Shown here one piece after another: positions 53,866-63,124 of a stretch of 64,000 bases of DNA. A program made the translations under genes and the position numbers. The notes beneath the pieces are model-generated. The model worked only from the letters and a program-made list of their open reading frames with translations. It was not told the origin of the DNA and made no database searches. The stretch lies in NCBI GenBank assembly GCA_002842465.1, contig PHDA01000010.1, positions 1 to 64,000 on the forward strand. Reading direction: 5' to 3'. Source of the stretch: Bacteroidetes bacterium HGW-Bacteroidetes-7 (lineage in GTDB: Bacteria; Bacteroidota; Bacteroidia; Bacteroidales; UBA932). Each line of letters opens with the position of its first letter. Position 1 is the first letter of the stretch.

Positions 53866-54969
53866 TTAATCAAGCCAGCCTGCAGATTTCATAATATCTT
53901 CCAGTTTACTTGCTGTCTGTTCTCTGTCTCTGTCATTTCTATTTGAAAAGAAGAGATAGAGAATTTTTTTATCCGGGTATGTGCCCGCAAATATTTGAAA
54001 ACCACCGTTATCGCCAGTATGATAAGCCTTAACCGGAAAACCGGGTCTCTTTTCTATAAACCACCCGTAACCATAAGAGTTGTGTGGCATATCGGCAATT
54101 TCTATTTTAGGTGAGTGAGCCTCCAGTTTTGATTGTTCCGAAATCAGAATATTGTTCCTCAGAGCTAGTTCCCATTTGGCAAATTCAGTTACAGATGTGT
54201 ATAATCCGCCGTCTGCCTTGGTTGCAAAAAAGGACTCCTCCAAGTAATCATATTCGTTAAAAACACCGCTGGTTTTATCTTGAAGATATCCGTGAGCCAT
54301 TCTGGGAATCTCTTTATCAGCTTCAAAATATGTAGCTTCACCCATTGAGGCTTTATCAAAAATTTTCTCTCTCATAAAGTCATCAAATAACATTCCGGAG
54401 CTTCTCTCCACAATTGTGTACATTAGCTGAAATGTTGGGTTCATATACTCGTATGAAGTTCCCGGCTCAAAGTTGAGCTTTTCCAATGTTGATATATATG
54501 CATATGATTGAGTGTCAATTGCTGTAGTGACAAAAAATCTATCGCTTCTGTCTCTTGAATCTGGTATTCCTGAGGTGTGAGAGAGTAGGTGCCTTAGGGT
54601 GATTTTCTCCATTAGTGGAGACGTAAACTCAGGAAACCATTTTTTAACATTGTCATCTAAAGAGAGTTTACCCTCTTCTGCAAGCATTATAAGTGCAACA
54701 GCAGAAAACTGCTTTGATACAGAAGCAATGTTAAAAAAGGTATTATGGTCGATCATTGCGTTTGTATTCATATCAGCAATTCCGTATCCTTTTTGAAAAA
54801 CAATTTCATCTCCCTTGAGGATCAGAACTGCAGCCCCTGGTTCACCGGCAGGGTAGAGGGATTTAAAAAGAGAGTCAATTTCTGAAACTGCATTATTTTG
54901 CAGGTTGCTTGAATTTTTGCAGGATAAAACCATAATCAATGCAATTACTAAATAGGTAAAATTTCTCAT
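53866..54969 (-). CDS. Beta-lactamase-family serine hydrolase lipoprotein
   Basis: This is a 367-aa protein with lipobox MVLSC (Cys 17). Class C-type motifs: SVSKQF (Ser-x-x-Lys), YEYMN (Tyr-x-Asn) and HTGDNGG (the KTG equivalent). Relatives are peptidases, esterases or unassigned penicillin-binding-like hydrolases. True beta-lactamase activity is not implied. It overlaps cinA by 4 bp, third in a pyrD-cinA run. Confidence 0.82.
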   Translation of the reverse strand: MRNFTYLVIALIMVLSCKNSSNLQNNAVSEIDSLFKSLYPAGEPGAAVLILKGDEIVFQKGYGIADMNTNAMIDHNTFFNIASVSKQFSAVALIMLAEEGKLSLDDNVKKWFPEFTSPLMEKITLRHLLSHTSGIPDSRDRSDRFFVTTAIDTQSYAYISTLEKLNFEPGTSYEYMNPTFQLMYTIVERSSGMLFDDFMREKIFDKASMGEATYFEADKEIPRMAHGYLQDKTSGVFNEYDYLEESFFATKADGGLYTSVTEFAKWELALRNNILISEQSKLEAHSPKIEIADMPHNSYGYGWFIEKRPGFPVKAYHTGDNGGFQIFAGTYPDKKILYLFFSNRNDRDREQTASKLEDIMKSAGWLD

Positions 54970-56219
54970 AATAATTTAATTCTTAGGAAATTGAGTGCTT
55001 CAGAAGAGAACCTTATCATATTCCTTGTTCTGTCACCTGTAAAGACCTTGTAACTTGAATCAATTCCAAAATCTCCGGATACCGAAACCCATACACTTCC
55101 TACCGGTTTTAAATCAGTGCCTCCTCCCGGCCCGGCAATACCCGTTGTTGCAATGGCATAATCTGCGTTATAAAGCTCTTTCACTCCCTTTGCCATCTCT
55201 TGGGCACACTCTCTGCTGACTGCACCATATTTTTCCAGAGTCTCTTGTTTAACCTTCAGTACATTTATCTTTGATTCATTTGAATAGGTTATTACGCCGC
55301 CACTAATGATCTCTGATGAACCGGGAATTGATACCAATCTTGACATTATTGTTCCTCCGGTGCATGATTCCGCAATAGCCAATCGCTTTCCTTTGTTTTT
55401 TAATATATTGAAAATTAGTGTCTCAAGTGTATCTTCCCCCTCTCCGTAGACCAAAGAACCTAATATGCTTTTAAGTTCAGATAGATATCTCTCTACAATC
55501 TCAATTGAGTTTTCTCTATCTCTGTTATAAACTGACAGCCTCAATCTTATTCCGATTGAGGGATTAGGCAGGTAAGCCAGTTTAACATCTTTATCCAGAT
55601 TATCTTCCCATTCCTCGAGCATTTTTGCAAGTGATGCTTCAGCGATACCATAGGTTACAATAGTCTTATGATGGATATAACCGGGCGATAATCTATTTGA
55701 GATTAATTCATTAACTGCTGGCATCATTCCCTCCATTTCGTATGGAACACCTGGCAATGAGACAAGCATCTTAGTTGTGTTCTCTTCACTTGTATCAAAC
55801 ACCATTCCCGGTGCAGTGCCCATTTTGTTTGGAATTACAGTGCAGTTATCAGGAACCAGTGCCTGATCACGATTAAGGTCCGAAACCTCCAAACCTCTTT
55901 TTGCACAAATCTTTTTTATAAATTCCAATTGCTCGTCATTATAATAAAAAGATTGTGAATTAGTTAAAACTGAAAGAGCCTTTTTTGTAATATCGTCTTT
56001 TGTGGGGCCAAGCCCTCCGGTGATAACAACAAGATCGTTTTCGTTAATGCAAATCCGTAATGTTTTTAAAATCTCATCTAAACTGTCACCTATTGAAATT
56101 TTTGTAGTGACTCTTACTCCCGCTCTGTTTAATTCACGAGAGATAAAAGCTGAGTTTGTATCAACTATCTGACCTATTAGAATTTCGTCACCAATTGTGC
56201 AAATTGCTGCATTTATCAT
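54966..56219 (-). CDS. cinA: CinA, competence/damage-inducible protein (NMN deamidase)
   Basis: This is a 417-aa protein. N-terminal MoCF-like domain: IGDEILIGQIVDTNSAFISR and TGGLGPTKDDITKKAL. C-terminal CinA domain: LAIAESCTGGTIMSRLVSIP and ATTGIAGPGGGTDLKPVG. Full-length members combine ADP-ribose pyrophosphatase and nicotinamide-nucleotide amidase. It overlaps pyrD and the serine hydrolase gene by 4 bp each. Confidence 0.93.
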   Translation of the reverse strand: MINAAICTIGDEILIGQIVDTNSAFISRELNRAGVRVTTKISIGDSLDEILKTLRICINENDLVVITGGLGPTKDDITKKALSVLTNSQSFYYNDEQLEFIKKICAKRGLEVSDLNRDQALVPDNCTVIPNKMGTAPGMVFDTSEENTTKMLVSLPGVPYEMEGMMPAVNELISNRLSPGYIHHKTIVTYGIAEASLAKMLEEWEDNLDKDVKLAYLPNPSIGIRLRLSVYNRDRENSIEIVERYLSELKSILGSLVYGEGEDTLETLIFNILKNKGKRLAIAESCTGGTIMSRLVSIPGSSEIISGGVITYSNESKINVLKVKQETLEKYGAVSRECAQEMAKGVKELYNADYAIATTGIAGPGGGTDLKPVGSVWVSVSGDFGIDSSYKVFTGDRTRNMIRFSSEALNFLRIKLL

Positions 56220-57253
56220 ACATCACCCTTTTTTGACAGGTATTTCAGTATTTTTTTAACAAACGCAGGGCCGTTATAGATAAATCCTGTATATATCTGT
56301 ACCAATGACGCTCCAGCATTAAGCATTTCGTGTGCCTGTGCAGGAGTCATGATTCCCCCGACTGCTATTATTGGAAGCTGGCCCTTGGTTTTCTGAGTAA
56401 TATATCTCACCATTTCAAGACTCTTTTTGTAAAGAGGAGCACCGCTAAGCCCTCCCTCACCAATGAATTCTACCCTCTCCTTAAAAGTAACCAGGTTTTC
56501 TCGCGATCTGGTGGTATTGGTGGCAACTATACCATCCATACCGGATATTAAAATCAATTCAATAATTTCATCAAGCTGCTCATTATCAAGATCAGGAGAG
56601 ATCTTTAGCAGAATTGGGCGGTATTCGTCGTAATATTTTCTTAAAGCGGTAAGTCTGTCAACAATTTCAGAAAGAGAGTTAATATCCTGAAGTTTGGTTA
56701 TACCTTTAACATTGGGGCATGATACATTAACAACAAAATAGTCAACAAAATCGTATAACTGTGCAAAGGTCTTTTCATAGTCCTGAGGAGCAATCTCATT
56801 AGGCGAGGCAGTGCTTTTAATAATGTTTGCGCCGATTATAACTTTTGGTTTTCTCTCTTTTAGATTTGTAACCAGGTGTTTAACACCTTTATTATTAATC
56901 CCCATTCTGTTTATGATAGCTTTATCATCAACCAGTCGAAAGCACCTTGGTTTTGGGTTTCCAATCTGTTCAGAGGGAGTTACAGAGCCTACCTCTATGA
57001 ATCCGAAGCCAAAATTGGCCATTTCGTTGTAAATCTCACCATTCTTGTCAAATCCGGCAGCCATTCCTACGGGGTTGGGAAACTTAATGCCCATTACCTC
57101 CCTTTCAAGTTTTGGACTCCTGTATTTGAATAGTAATCTTATAACAAAAGAGGATAATGGAATGTATCTTAAAATTATCAGCAATCTCACAATAATGTTG
57201 TGAGCTGTCTCTGGCGAAAATGAAAAAAAGATTGGTTTGAGAATTTTATACAT
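56216..57253 (-). CDS. pyrD: Dihydroorotate dehydrogenase (quinone), class 2
   Basis: This is a 345-aa protein from ATG 57253. The N-terminal helices (YKILKPIFFSFSPETAHN) are the membrane-binding part of class 2. FMN and substrate motifs: GMAAGFDKNGE, GSVTPSEQIGNPKPRCFRL and NVSCPN with the class 2 Ser. AVGGIMTPAQAHEML binds FMN phosphate. It oxidises dihydroorotate using quinone. It has its own -7 box. Confidence 0.93.
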   Translation of the reverse strand: MYKILKPIFFSFSPETAHNIIVRLLIILRYIPLSSFVIRLLFKYRSPKLEREVMGIKFPNPVGMAAGFDKNGEIYNEMANFGFGFIEVGSVTPSEQIGNPKPRCFRLVDDKAIINRMGINNKGVKHLVTNLKERKPKVIIGANIIKSTASPNEIAPQDYEKTFAQLYDFVDYFVVNVSCPNVKGITKLQDINSLSEIVDRLTALRKYYDEYRPILLKISPDLDNEQLDEIIELILISGMDGIVATNTTRSRENLVTFKERVEFIGEGGLSGAPLYKKSLEMVRYITQKTKGQLPIIAVGGIMTPAQAHEMLNAGASLVQIYTGFIYNGPAFVKKILKYLSKKGDV

Positions 57254-57269
57254 CAATGGAAAATTTGGC

Positions 57270-57277
57270 CAAAGATA
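57270..57277 (-). promoter_or_regulatory. -7 promoter element of pyrD
   Basis: On the minus strand TATCTTTG matches TAnnTTTG and lies 16 bp before ATG 57253, so pyrD-cinA-hydrolase can be transcribed apart from the HTH gene upstream. Confidence 0.6.
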
Positions 57278-57294
57278 GTAATTATAATTATTAG

Positions 57295-57744
57295 CTATTC
57301 TTCACCAGGAGTGTATTCTGTAAAAGTACCGTCAGAATATATCATTATTATCTTTTTCAGGTTCTTTTTATCTGCATGAATGGCTTGATTGAAAGCGTTT
57401 ATTGAATTCTCAGAGGGTTCAGGATGAATTAAAACGGGCTTAACTTGTTGATTAGGTGTTGTTTCAGTTGTGTTTTCGGGGTAGGGGTTATTGACTATTT
57501 CTGCTTCATTACCAAAAAAACGTGATTCGGAACTCTCTTTGTACACCTTTCCCTTGCCCGTAAGTAACCAGTCTGCATTGACTGATGGAAACTTCACAAT
57601 TAGTTTCTGAATAAAGTCAAATCCGGGTTTGTTTCTGCCGGATAGTATGTGCGACAAACCTGATCGTTGTATGCCAAGAATGTCGGCAAAACGCGATGGA
57701 GTGAGCTGCTCAAGCTCTAAAAATCTCTGTAAACGATCTTTCAT
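57295..57744 (-). CDS. HTH (XRE-like) transcriptional regulator
   Basis: This is a 149-aa protein from ATG 57744 (MKDRLQRFLELEQLTPSRFA). The longer reading to 57948 would run across a palindromic operator and is not preferred. Residues ~5-60 are the XRE helix-turn-helix (RFADILGIQRSGLSHILSGR). The C-terminal part is polar, with no enzyme motif. TTACATATGTAA palindromes lie upstream at 57786, 58098 and 58188, so self-control is likely. Similar proteins in Bacteroidota are often phage-repressor-like. Confidence 0.8.
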   Translation of the reverse strand: MKDRLQRFLELEQLTPSRFADILGIQRSGLSHILSGRNKPGFDFIQKLIVKFPSVNADWLLTGKGKVYKESSESRFFGNEAEIVNNPYPENTTETTPNQQVKPVLIHPEPSENSINAFNQAIHADKKNLKKIIMIYSDGTFTEYTPGEE

Positions 57745-57785
57745 AACTGTAAACATTGTTTTCACAAATGTAAGCAAAAAAATAA

Positions 57786-57797
57786 TTACATATGTAA
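57786..57797. promoter_or_regulatory. Palindromic operator, copy 1
   Basis: TTACATATGTAA is a perfect 12-bp palindrome 41 bp upstream of the HTH ATG. A related CACATTTGTG lies at 57811-57820. Confidence 0.65.
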
Positions 57798-58094
57798 CAT
57801 TGTGTTTGTTCACATTTGTGGAATACTTCACTCTAATATTATAAACTAAAGTCTGTCTGTTAATGCTTATGCGAACTTTATCGTGATATAATTCAAACGG
57901 AGAACTAAAAATTGAGATAAACACTATAAAGTATTGGGTTACAAGCATAAAAGTATGAAATATTTATATAATAAGCATATTACAGCTGTTTTTTGGCAAT
58001 TATGCTTAAATATTAACTGAAACTGACTTTAACTAAATAATGTTAAAATGCTGGGTTTTAATCATATAAATAGATAATAATTTACAAAAAACAT

Positions 58095-58112
58095 ACGTTA
58101 CATATGTAACGT
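58095..58112. promoter_or_regulatory. Palindromic operator, copy 2
   Basis: ACGTTACATATGTAACGT is a perfect 18-bp palindrome in the 519-bp gap between the HTH gene and queA. It is the longest copy of the TTACATATGTAA motif. Confidence 0.7.
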
Positions 58113-58187
58113 AAACTACATACGATACAATCTATTATTCGACATCATCAGTTTACAAATAGACAACAATTTATTTATAAATGTAAA

Positions 58188-58199
58188 TTACATATGTAA
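58188..58199. promoter_or_regulatory. Palindromic operator, copy 3
   Basis: TTACATATGTAA again, 46 bp before the queA -7 box, so it may control queA too. Half-site-like TTTACAAAT and AAATGTAA words lie between copies 2 and 3. Confidence 0.65.
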
Positions 58200-58245
58200 A
58201 CAAAAAGGCAAATTTAAACGATTTTATTAGTTAGGTATATTTGTA

Positions 58246-58253
58246 TAGTTTTG
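58246..58253 (+). promoter_or_regulatory. -7 promoter element of queA
   Basis: TAGTTTTG matches TAnnTTTG and lies 10-16 bp before the possible queA starts, so the mRNA leader is nearly absent. Confidence 0.5.
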
Positions 58254-58263
58254 TAAAAAATAA

Positions 58264-59505
58264 TTGATTGTGGAGCCTGAAATTAAGATTGACCAATTCA
58301 ACTACATTCTGCCTGACGAGAAAATTGCTAAATACCCTACTGAGCAACGTGACCACTCCAGGATTTTAATATTTAAGAACAATAACATCTCTGATGGCAA
58401 ATTTTTAAATCTCCCGGGGTTGTTACCACCTTCCTCTTTGATGATTTTTAATAATACCAAGGTGGTCCCGGCACGTTTAATTTTCAAAAAGACTACCGGA
58501 GCACACATTGAAATATTTTGTCTGGAGCCAATTAGCCCGTCTGAATACAATAAATCATTTTCATCGGTAGGTACCTGCAGTTGGATTGCTGTTGTTGGCA
58601 ATATTAAACGTTGGAAAGAGGGTTTGATATTTTTTGATTCTGCAGGTGACGAAATTCTTGATAATATTGGACTTACAGCTGAATTATCAGGGAGTAAAGA
58701 AGATAAATCAATTGTAACTTTTAAATGGAATGGAGATTATACTTTTTCTCAAATAATGGATCTATGTGGCAAAATTCCAATACCTCCTTATTTAAGAAGA
58801 GATTCACAAGAGTGTGATATTGAGAGATATCAAACTACTTATGCAAAGGAAAAAGGATCGGTTGCTGCTCCAACAGCCGGTTTGCACTTCACCAAACAAA
58901 TACTTGAAAAAATTGTGGAGCGTGGAGTTGAAAAAGAGGAGGTTTGCCTTCATGTTGGGGCAGGAACATTTATTCCTGTAAAAACTACATTTATAAAGGA
59001 TCACAAAATGCACGGGGAGCCATTTTCTGTTACTCTCTCCCTTTTAAAAAAGCTAAGAGATGCTAGTGTAAACGGAAAATATATCATTTCAGTGGGAACC
59101 ACATCTGTTAGAACATTAGAGAGTTTATACTACCTTGGAGTTCAGTGTCTTGATATAGGCAGACCTGGGGATGTAACTCAGTGGGAGCCATACAATTCTA
59201 TTATCAAGCCAAGTGTAAAGGATTCACTAGATGCATTGATAAGATGGATGGAGAGCGAGAAGAGAGATACTTTAGAGAGACGTACAGAGATTATTATTGT
59301 CCCCGGATTTGAATTTAAAATATGCAACATATTGATAACCAATTTTCATCAGCCCCAAAGTACATTGCTTTTGCTCATATCTGCCTTTGTGGGTGACCAA
59401 TGGAGAAACATATACAAATATGCGCTTGAGAATAATTTCAGATTTTTGAGCTATGGCGACAGTTCGATATTATTCGGAAGAGAGCCCCAGATTAATATAG
59501 ATTAG
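58264..59505 (+). CDS. queA: S-adenosylmethionine:tRNA ribosyltransferase-isomerase
   Basis: This is a 411-413-aa protein. No ATG precedes the conserved FNYILPDEKIAKYPTEQRD; the start is TTG 58264 or GTG 58270. Conserved motifs: NNTKVVPARL, GSVAAPTAGLHFT, CLHVGAGTFIPV, KYIISVGTTSVRTLES and ITNFHQPQSTLLLL. It moves ribose from AdoMet to 7-aminomethyl-7-deazaguanine in tRNA, making epoxyqueuosine. Longer than the ~345-aa norm because of inserts in the first half, as in other Bacteroidota. Its end overlaps the next gene by 36 bp (convergent). Confidence 0.93.
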   Translation: MIVEPEIKIDQFNYILPDEKIAKYPTEQRDHSRILIFKNNNISDGKFLNLPGLLPPSSLMIFNNTKVVPARLIFKKTTGAHIEIFCLEPISPSEYNKSFSSVGTCSWIAVVGNIKRWKEGLIFFDSAGDEILDNIGLTAELSGSKEDKSIVTFKWNGDYTFSQIMDLCGKIPIPPYLRRDSQECDIERYQTTYAKEKGSVAAPTAGLHFTKQILEKIVERGVEKEEVCLHVGAGTFIPVKTTFIKDHKMHGEPFSVTLSLLKKLRDASVNGKYIISVGTTSVRTLESLYYLGVQCLDIGRPGDVTQWEPYNSIIKPSVKDSLDALIRWMESEKRDTLERRTEIIIVPGFEFKICNILITNFHQPQSTLLLLISAFVGDQWRNIYKYALENNFRFLSYGDSSILFGREPQINID

Positions 59506-61227
59506 TATCTTATGAGCCCAATTGGAAAGCATTGGGCCTGAATTCATAAGGTTGGGGGCCACATTAAAGAGTTGTTGACTGGCCATATTGAGGTATAATG
59601 CCTCAGATGTTATTCCATACATTGTAAGTAAATTTCCCGCCATCACCGAATTTGCCGATGGTCTCATGAAATCAATATTAGACTCTCTTTTAAACGGAAC
59701 TGTGTGACCGGGTGTTCCTATTTCAGATTTGGAGAACATACCGTTTTCGGGCTTAAAAAACCTCTCTGTGGTTATCTCAAGATATCTTTTAGCAACATGA
59801 TAATATTCATCATCTCCTCTTATTTGATACAGTTCAAGTGATGCTTCAATAAAATGTGCATAATCAGACAGATATCCTGGCAGATAGCTTTCCGAACGAC
59901 AAGTATATCTGAATAACCTTGAATCCTCTTTACTGATGTTATTGTATATAATAAATTCAAAATTTGCGACAGCCTTTTGATATAGTGATGTATCCGAAAG
60001 GTATCTCGAAGCAATAGCAAAAGCTTTTACAGAGGTTGAATTAGATGATGTGATGCACCTTTCGTCTGTAAAATATGACCTGTGTTCAGCTCTTCTTAAT
60101 CTTAAGCTTTTAATTTCATCAGTAGTTATAACGTTAAAGGTGTCAAGCCCTCTGACAGGTAATTGTCTCTTTTTTGAATCGGTCTCTAGATCTAATCCCA
60201 TGGCTTCAGCAATCTCGCCGTACCGTTCGGGAAATAGTATTTTAAGCTCGTTTATTGAATAGTGATAATAAACTGAGTCTTTTACATCTCCCAACAACGT
60301 GGTGCTGTTATAATAGCCTCCTTTACCATTACTCAATTCATTTTGAAGAAATTCCGAAATCAAAAAAGCTGTTTTCTTATATGAATCTTTTTTGTAATAT
60401 TCGTAAGCAAGTGAGTAAAGCGCAAGAAACTGACTGTTATCTTCAAGAGTCTTTTCAAACAGAGGCTGAAGACAGGTATAGTCAACTGTCTGCCTGAAAA
60501 AGCCTCCGCCAATAACATCAAAAAGAGGGGAGTACTGAAAGTGATCAAGCAGATTTTCAACTCTTTCTGATATTTCAGGGTCAGGGAAAGATTTCAAATA
60601 CTCGATGACTGTATATAGAGTGATAGGGCTGGGAGTGAATGGTTTAAATTTTGATATAAAATCTGTTTCGAAAATTGAATCCAACCAGGTTTTCAGATAA
60701 AAGCTGAAATATGCAGAGTCAATTTCCGACTTTTGTTCAGTTTTTTTAGCGATACCCAGGTTCATGACCCTCTTTGAGAGCTCTTCAGACATCTGAAAGA
60801 GTTTTTCACGCTTCTCTGACTTGGCAAGCAATACCCTTTTTGCAAACTCCTTAAAATTTTCAGGATCACAATCTGAAAAGGCAATCAGTGGCCTTCTGTT
60901 TGGCATTATAAACATGTTTACCGGCCCATAAGTGAAATCCTGATTTAACATAAGAAGATCCAATGCTAGAAGGAATGACTCAGGATTGTCTTCTTTATCT
61001 TCAATCAGACAAACATAATTTTCGTTCAACAATGAAATCACCTCAGGATCATTAAAGAGTTTCGAAGTACTCTCCCTTAAAGTAATGTTACTGAAGGATC
61101 CAATATGTAGAAATATCAGCTTATCCTCTTCCATTGCGTAATGCAGAAGTTCATTATTTAGTGAAAAATTCCATTTTATACCTTTTCCACTAAACATTTT
61201 AAGGTATGGAGAACAACTTTTGAACAT
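59470..61227 (-). CDS. DUF255 (YyaL/SPATA20)-like protein without thioredoxin cysteines
   Basis: This is a 585-aa protein, shorter than the usual ~680. Residues ~10-110 match the thioredoxin-like DUF255 domain, but the normal CHWCH site reads SNIT here (HIGSFSNITLREST), so it cannot do redox chemistry. Residues ~180-585 resemble the (alpha/alpha)6 barrel part (GGGFFRQTVDYTCLQP, RPSANSVMAGNLL). FNDPEVISLLNENYV matches the family after the lost site. The role of the family is unclear. Divergent from the acyl-CoA synthetase gene. Confidence 0.75.
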   Translation of the reverse strand: MFKSCSPYLKMFSGKGIKWNFSLNNELLHYAMEEDKLIFLHIGSFSNITLRESTSKLFNDPEVISLLNENYVCLIEDKEDNPESFLLALDLLMLNQDFTYGPVNMFIMPNRRPLIAFSDCDPENFKEFAKRVLLAKSEKREKLFQMSEELSKRVMNLGIAKKTEQKSEIDSAYFSFYLKTWLDSIFETDFISKFKPFTPSPITLYTVIEYLKSFPDPEISERVENLLDHFQYSPLFDVIGGGFFRQTVDYTCLQPLFEKTLEDNSQFLALYSLAYEYYKKDSYKKTAFLISEFLQNELSNGKGGYYNSTTLLGDVKDSVYYHYSINELKILFPERYGEIAEAMGLDLETDSKKRQLPVRGLDTFNVITTDEIKSLRLRRAEHRSYFTDERCITSSNSTSVKAFAIASRYLSDTSLYQKAVANFEFIIYNNISKEDSRLFRYTCRSESYLPGYLSDYAHFIEASLELYQIRGDDEYYHVAKRYLEITTERFFKPENGMFSKSEIGTPGHTVPFKRESNIDFMRPSANSVMAGNLLTMYGITSEALYLNMASQQLFNVAPNLMNSGPMLSNWAHKILIYINLGLSSE

Positions 61228-61267
61228 TTATTATATATTTTTGCTAAAATAAAGCCTAACCTATATT

Positions 61268-63124
61268 ATGAAAAAAAGAACAATAATCGATTTGTTCGAG
61301 GAATCTGTTGAGAAATACTCTAACAAAACATTGCTGCTTGAAAAAATAGCAGACAAGTATCTACCAACCACATATTCACAGACAAAGCTATTGGCAGAAC
61401 AATTTGGTGCCGGCCTTTGTTCAATGGGATTTCAAAAAAATAACCATGCTTCAATTATGTCTGAGGGTAGAAATTGGTGGATTATTGGTGAGTTGGGAAT
61501 CTTTTATGCAGGGGGTGTAAATGTTCCACTTTCAATTAAGTTGGAGGAGAGTTCCGATCTGTTATTCAGGCTTATACATGCAGAAGTTGACACTTTGCTT
61601 GTTTCAGAAAGGCAACTCAAAAAATTAAGACCAATAAAAGATCAGCTTAAAGATCTTAAAAGAGTAATTGTATTTGATAAACTGGATGTTTATGAGCCGG
61701 GAGAGATTTATGTGGGAGATTTAATGGCTGCCGGCAAGGAATACCTTGATAAAGAGAGAGACTCTTTTCTCTCAATATCCCGTTCTTTAAAAAATGATGA
61801 TTACGCTACAATAACTTATACATCAGGAACTACTGCAGACCCCAAAGGGGTTATTTTAACACATAGAAATTATACTGCAAATGTGGAGCAGTCATTATCG
61901 TGTATGTCTATTCCTCCTGAGAAAAGAATGCTTATTATTCTTCCTCTTGACCACTGTTTTGCACATGTAGTAGGTTTTTATATTATGATTGCCACCGGTT
62001 CTATTGTGGCTACTGTTCAGGCAGGAAAAACCGGTTTGGATACCTTAAAGAATATCCCAATCAACATTAATGAGGTAAAACCTAACATTCTACTCTCTGT
62101 TCCTGCGCTTGCAAAGAGCTTTAGAAAAAACATCGAGAACTCAGTCAAGTCAAAAGGAAAAGTTGCCGAAACTCTGTTTAACCTTGGACTAAAGACAGCT
62201 TATGCTTATAACAAAGAGGGGTGGAACAAAGGGAGTGGCCTCTCATTTCTGCTGTATCCATTTGTTAAACTATTCGATAAAATACTATTCTCAAAAGTTA
62301 AGGGTGCCATGGGAGGTGAACTTGATTTCTTTTCGGGAGGAGGAGCACTGCTGGACATTGAGATGCAACAGTTCTATTATGCATTGGGAATGCCTATGTT
62401 CCAGGGATATGGACTATCTGAAGCAACACCTGTTATCTCAACAAATACACCCTTGAAACACAAACTCGGTTCGTCAGGAATTCTTGTTAAGCCTATGGAA
62501 ATCAAAATTCTTGATTCAGAAGGAAGGGAGCTTCCTCTGGGAGAGTCTGGAGAAATAGTCATTAAGGGAGAGAATGTAATGGCAGGTTACTGGAAAAATC
62601 CGGCATCTACAAAAGAGACAATAAAAGATGGATGGCTTCATACAGGTGACTTGGGATATTTAGATAGAGATGGATTTCTATATGTAAAGGGCAGGTTTAA
62701 ATCATTACTTATATCCAGTGACGGAGAAAAATTTTCACCTGAAGGAATTGAGGAGACTCTGATGGGAAATTCCAAACTTATTCAGCAGATAATGTTACAT
62801 AATAACCAGTGCCCCTATACAATTGCAGTAATTGTTGCCGACAGGAGTAAGCTTAGTGGAAGAGAGCTGGTAGAAGCAATTGGAAAAGAGCTTGATAAAT
62901 ACAAGGGCAGGGGAGAGTATGCAGGCCAATTCCCTGAAAGATGGCTCCCATCTACATTTGTTTTGGCTGACGAACCATTTACAGAGCAGAATAGGATGAT
63001 AAACTCCACAATGAAGATGGTAAGAGCCAAGGTAGAAGAGGTTTACAAAGATAGAATTGCTTATGCATATACACCTGAAGGGAAAAACATATTCAATAAA
63101 TATAATATCGGACAGGATGAATAA
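61268..63124 (+). CDS. Long-chain acyl-CoA synthetase (AMP-binding)
   Basis: This is a 618-aa protein of the ANL superfamily. P-loop TYTSGTTADPKGV, GYGLSEATPV and GWLHTGDLGYLDRDG are present, plus the C-terminal GRFKSLLISSDGEKFSPEG. It activates long-chain fatty acids with ATP and CoA at the inner membrane. Promoter word TATTTTTG lies ~28 bp upstream in the divergent gap. It overlaps the M28 peptidase gene by 8 bp. Confidence 0.9.
   Translation: MKKRTIIDLFEESVEKYSNKTLLLEKIADKYLPTTYSQTKLLAEQFGAGLCSMGFQKNNHASIMSEGRNWWIIGELGIFYAGGVNVPLSIKLEESSDLLFRLIHAEVDTLLVSERQLKKLRPIKDQLKDLKRVIVFDKLDVYEPGEIYVGDLMAAGKEYLDKERDSFLSISRSLKNDDYATITYTSGTTADPKGVILTHRNYTANVEQSLSCMSIPPEKRMLIILPLDHCFAHVVGFYIMIATGSIVATVQAGKTGLDTLKNIPININEVKPNILLSVPALAKSFRKNIENSVKSKGKVAETLFNLGLKTAYAYNKEGWNKGSGLSFLLYPFVKLFDKILFSKVKGAMGGELDFFSGGGALLDIEMQQFYYALGMPMFQGYGLSEATPVISTNTPLKHKLGSSGILVKPMEIKILDSEGRELPLGESGEIVIKGENVMAGYWKNPASTKETIKDGWLHTGDLGYLDRDGFLYVKGRFKSLLISSDGEKFSPEGIEETLMGNSKLIQQIMLHNNQCPYTIAVIVADRSKLSGRELVEAIGKELDKYKGRGEYAGQFPERWLPSTFVLADEPFTEQNRMINSTMKMVRAKVEEVYKDRIAYAYTPEGKNIFNKYNIGQDE

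Noticed and set aside
53866-54969. Antibiotic-resistance beta-lactamase
   Set aside because: It has the general serine-hydrolase motifs of class C-like proteins and a lipoprotein signal, and it sits in a housekeeping cluster; the motifs do not show lactamase activity.
57745-57948. N-terminal extension of the HTH regulator
   Set aside because: The stretch carries TTACATATGTAA and other half-sites and encodes no recognisable domain; MKDRLQRF is the natural start.
57786-58199. CRISPR-like repeat array
   Set aside because: Only three short palindromes at uneven distances; no spacer regularity and no cas genes.
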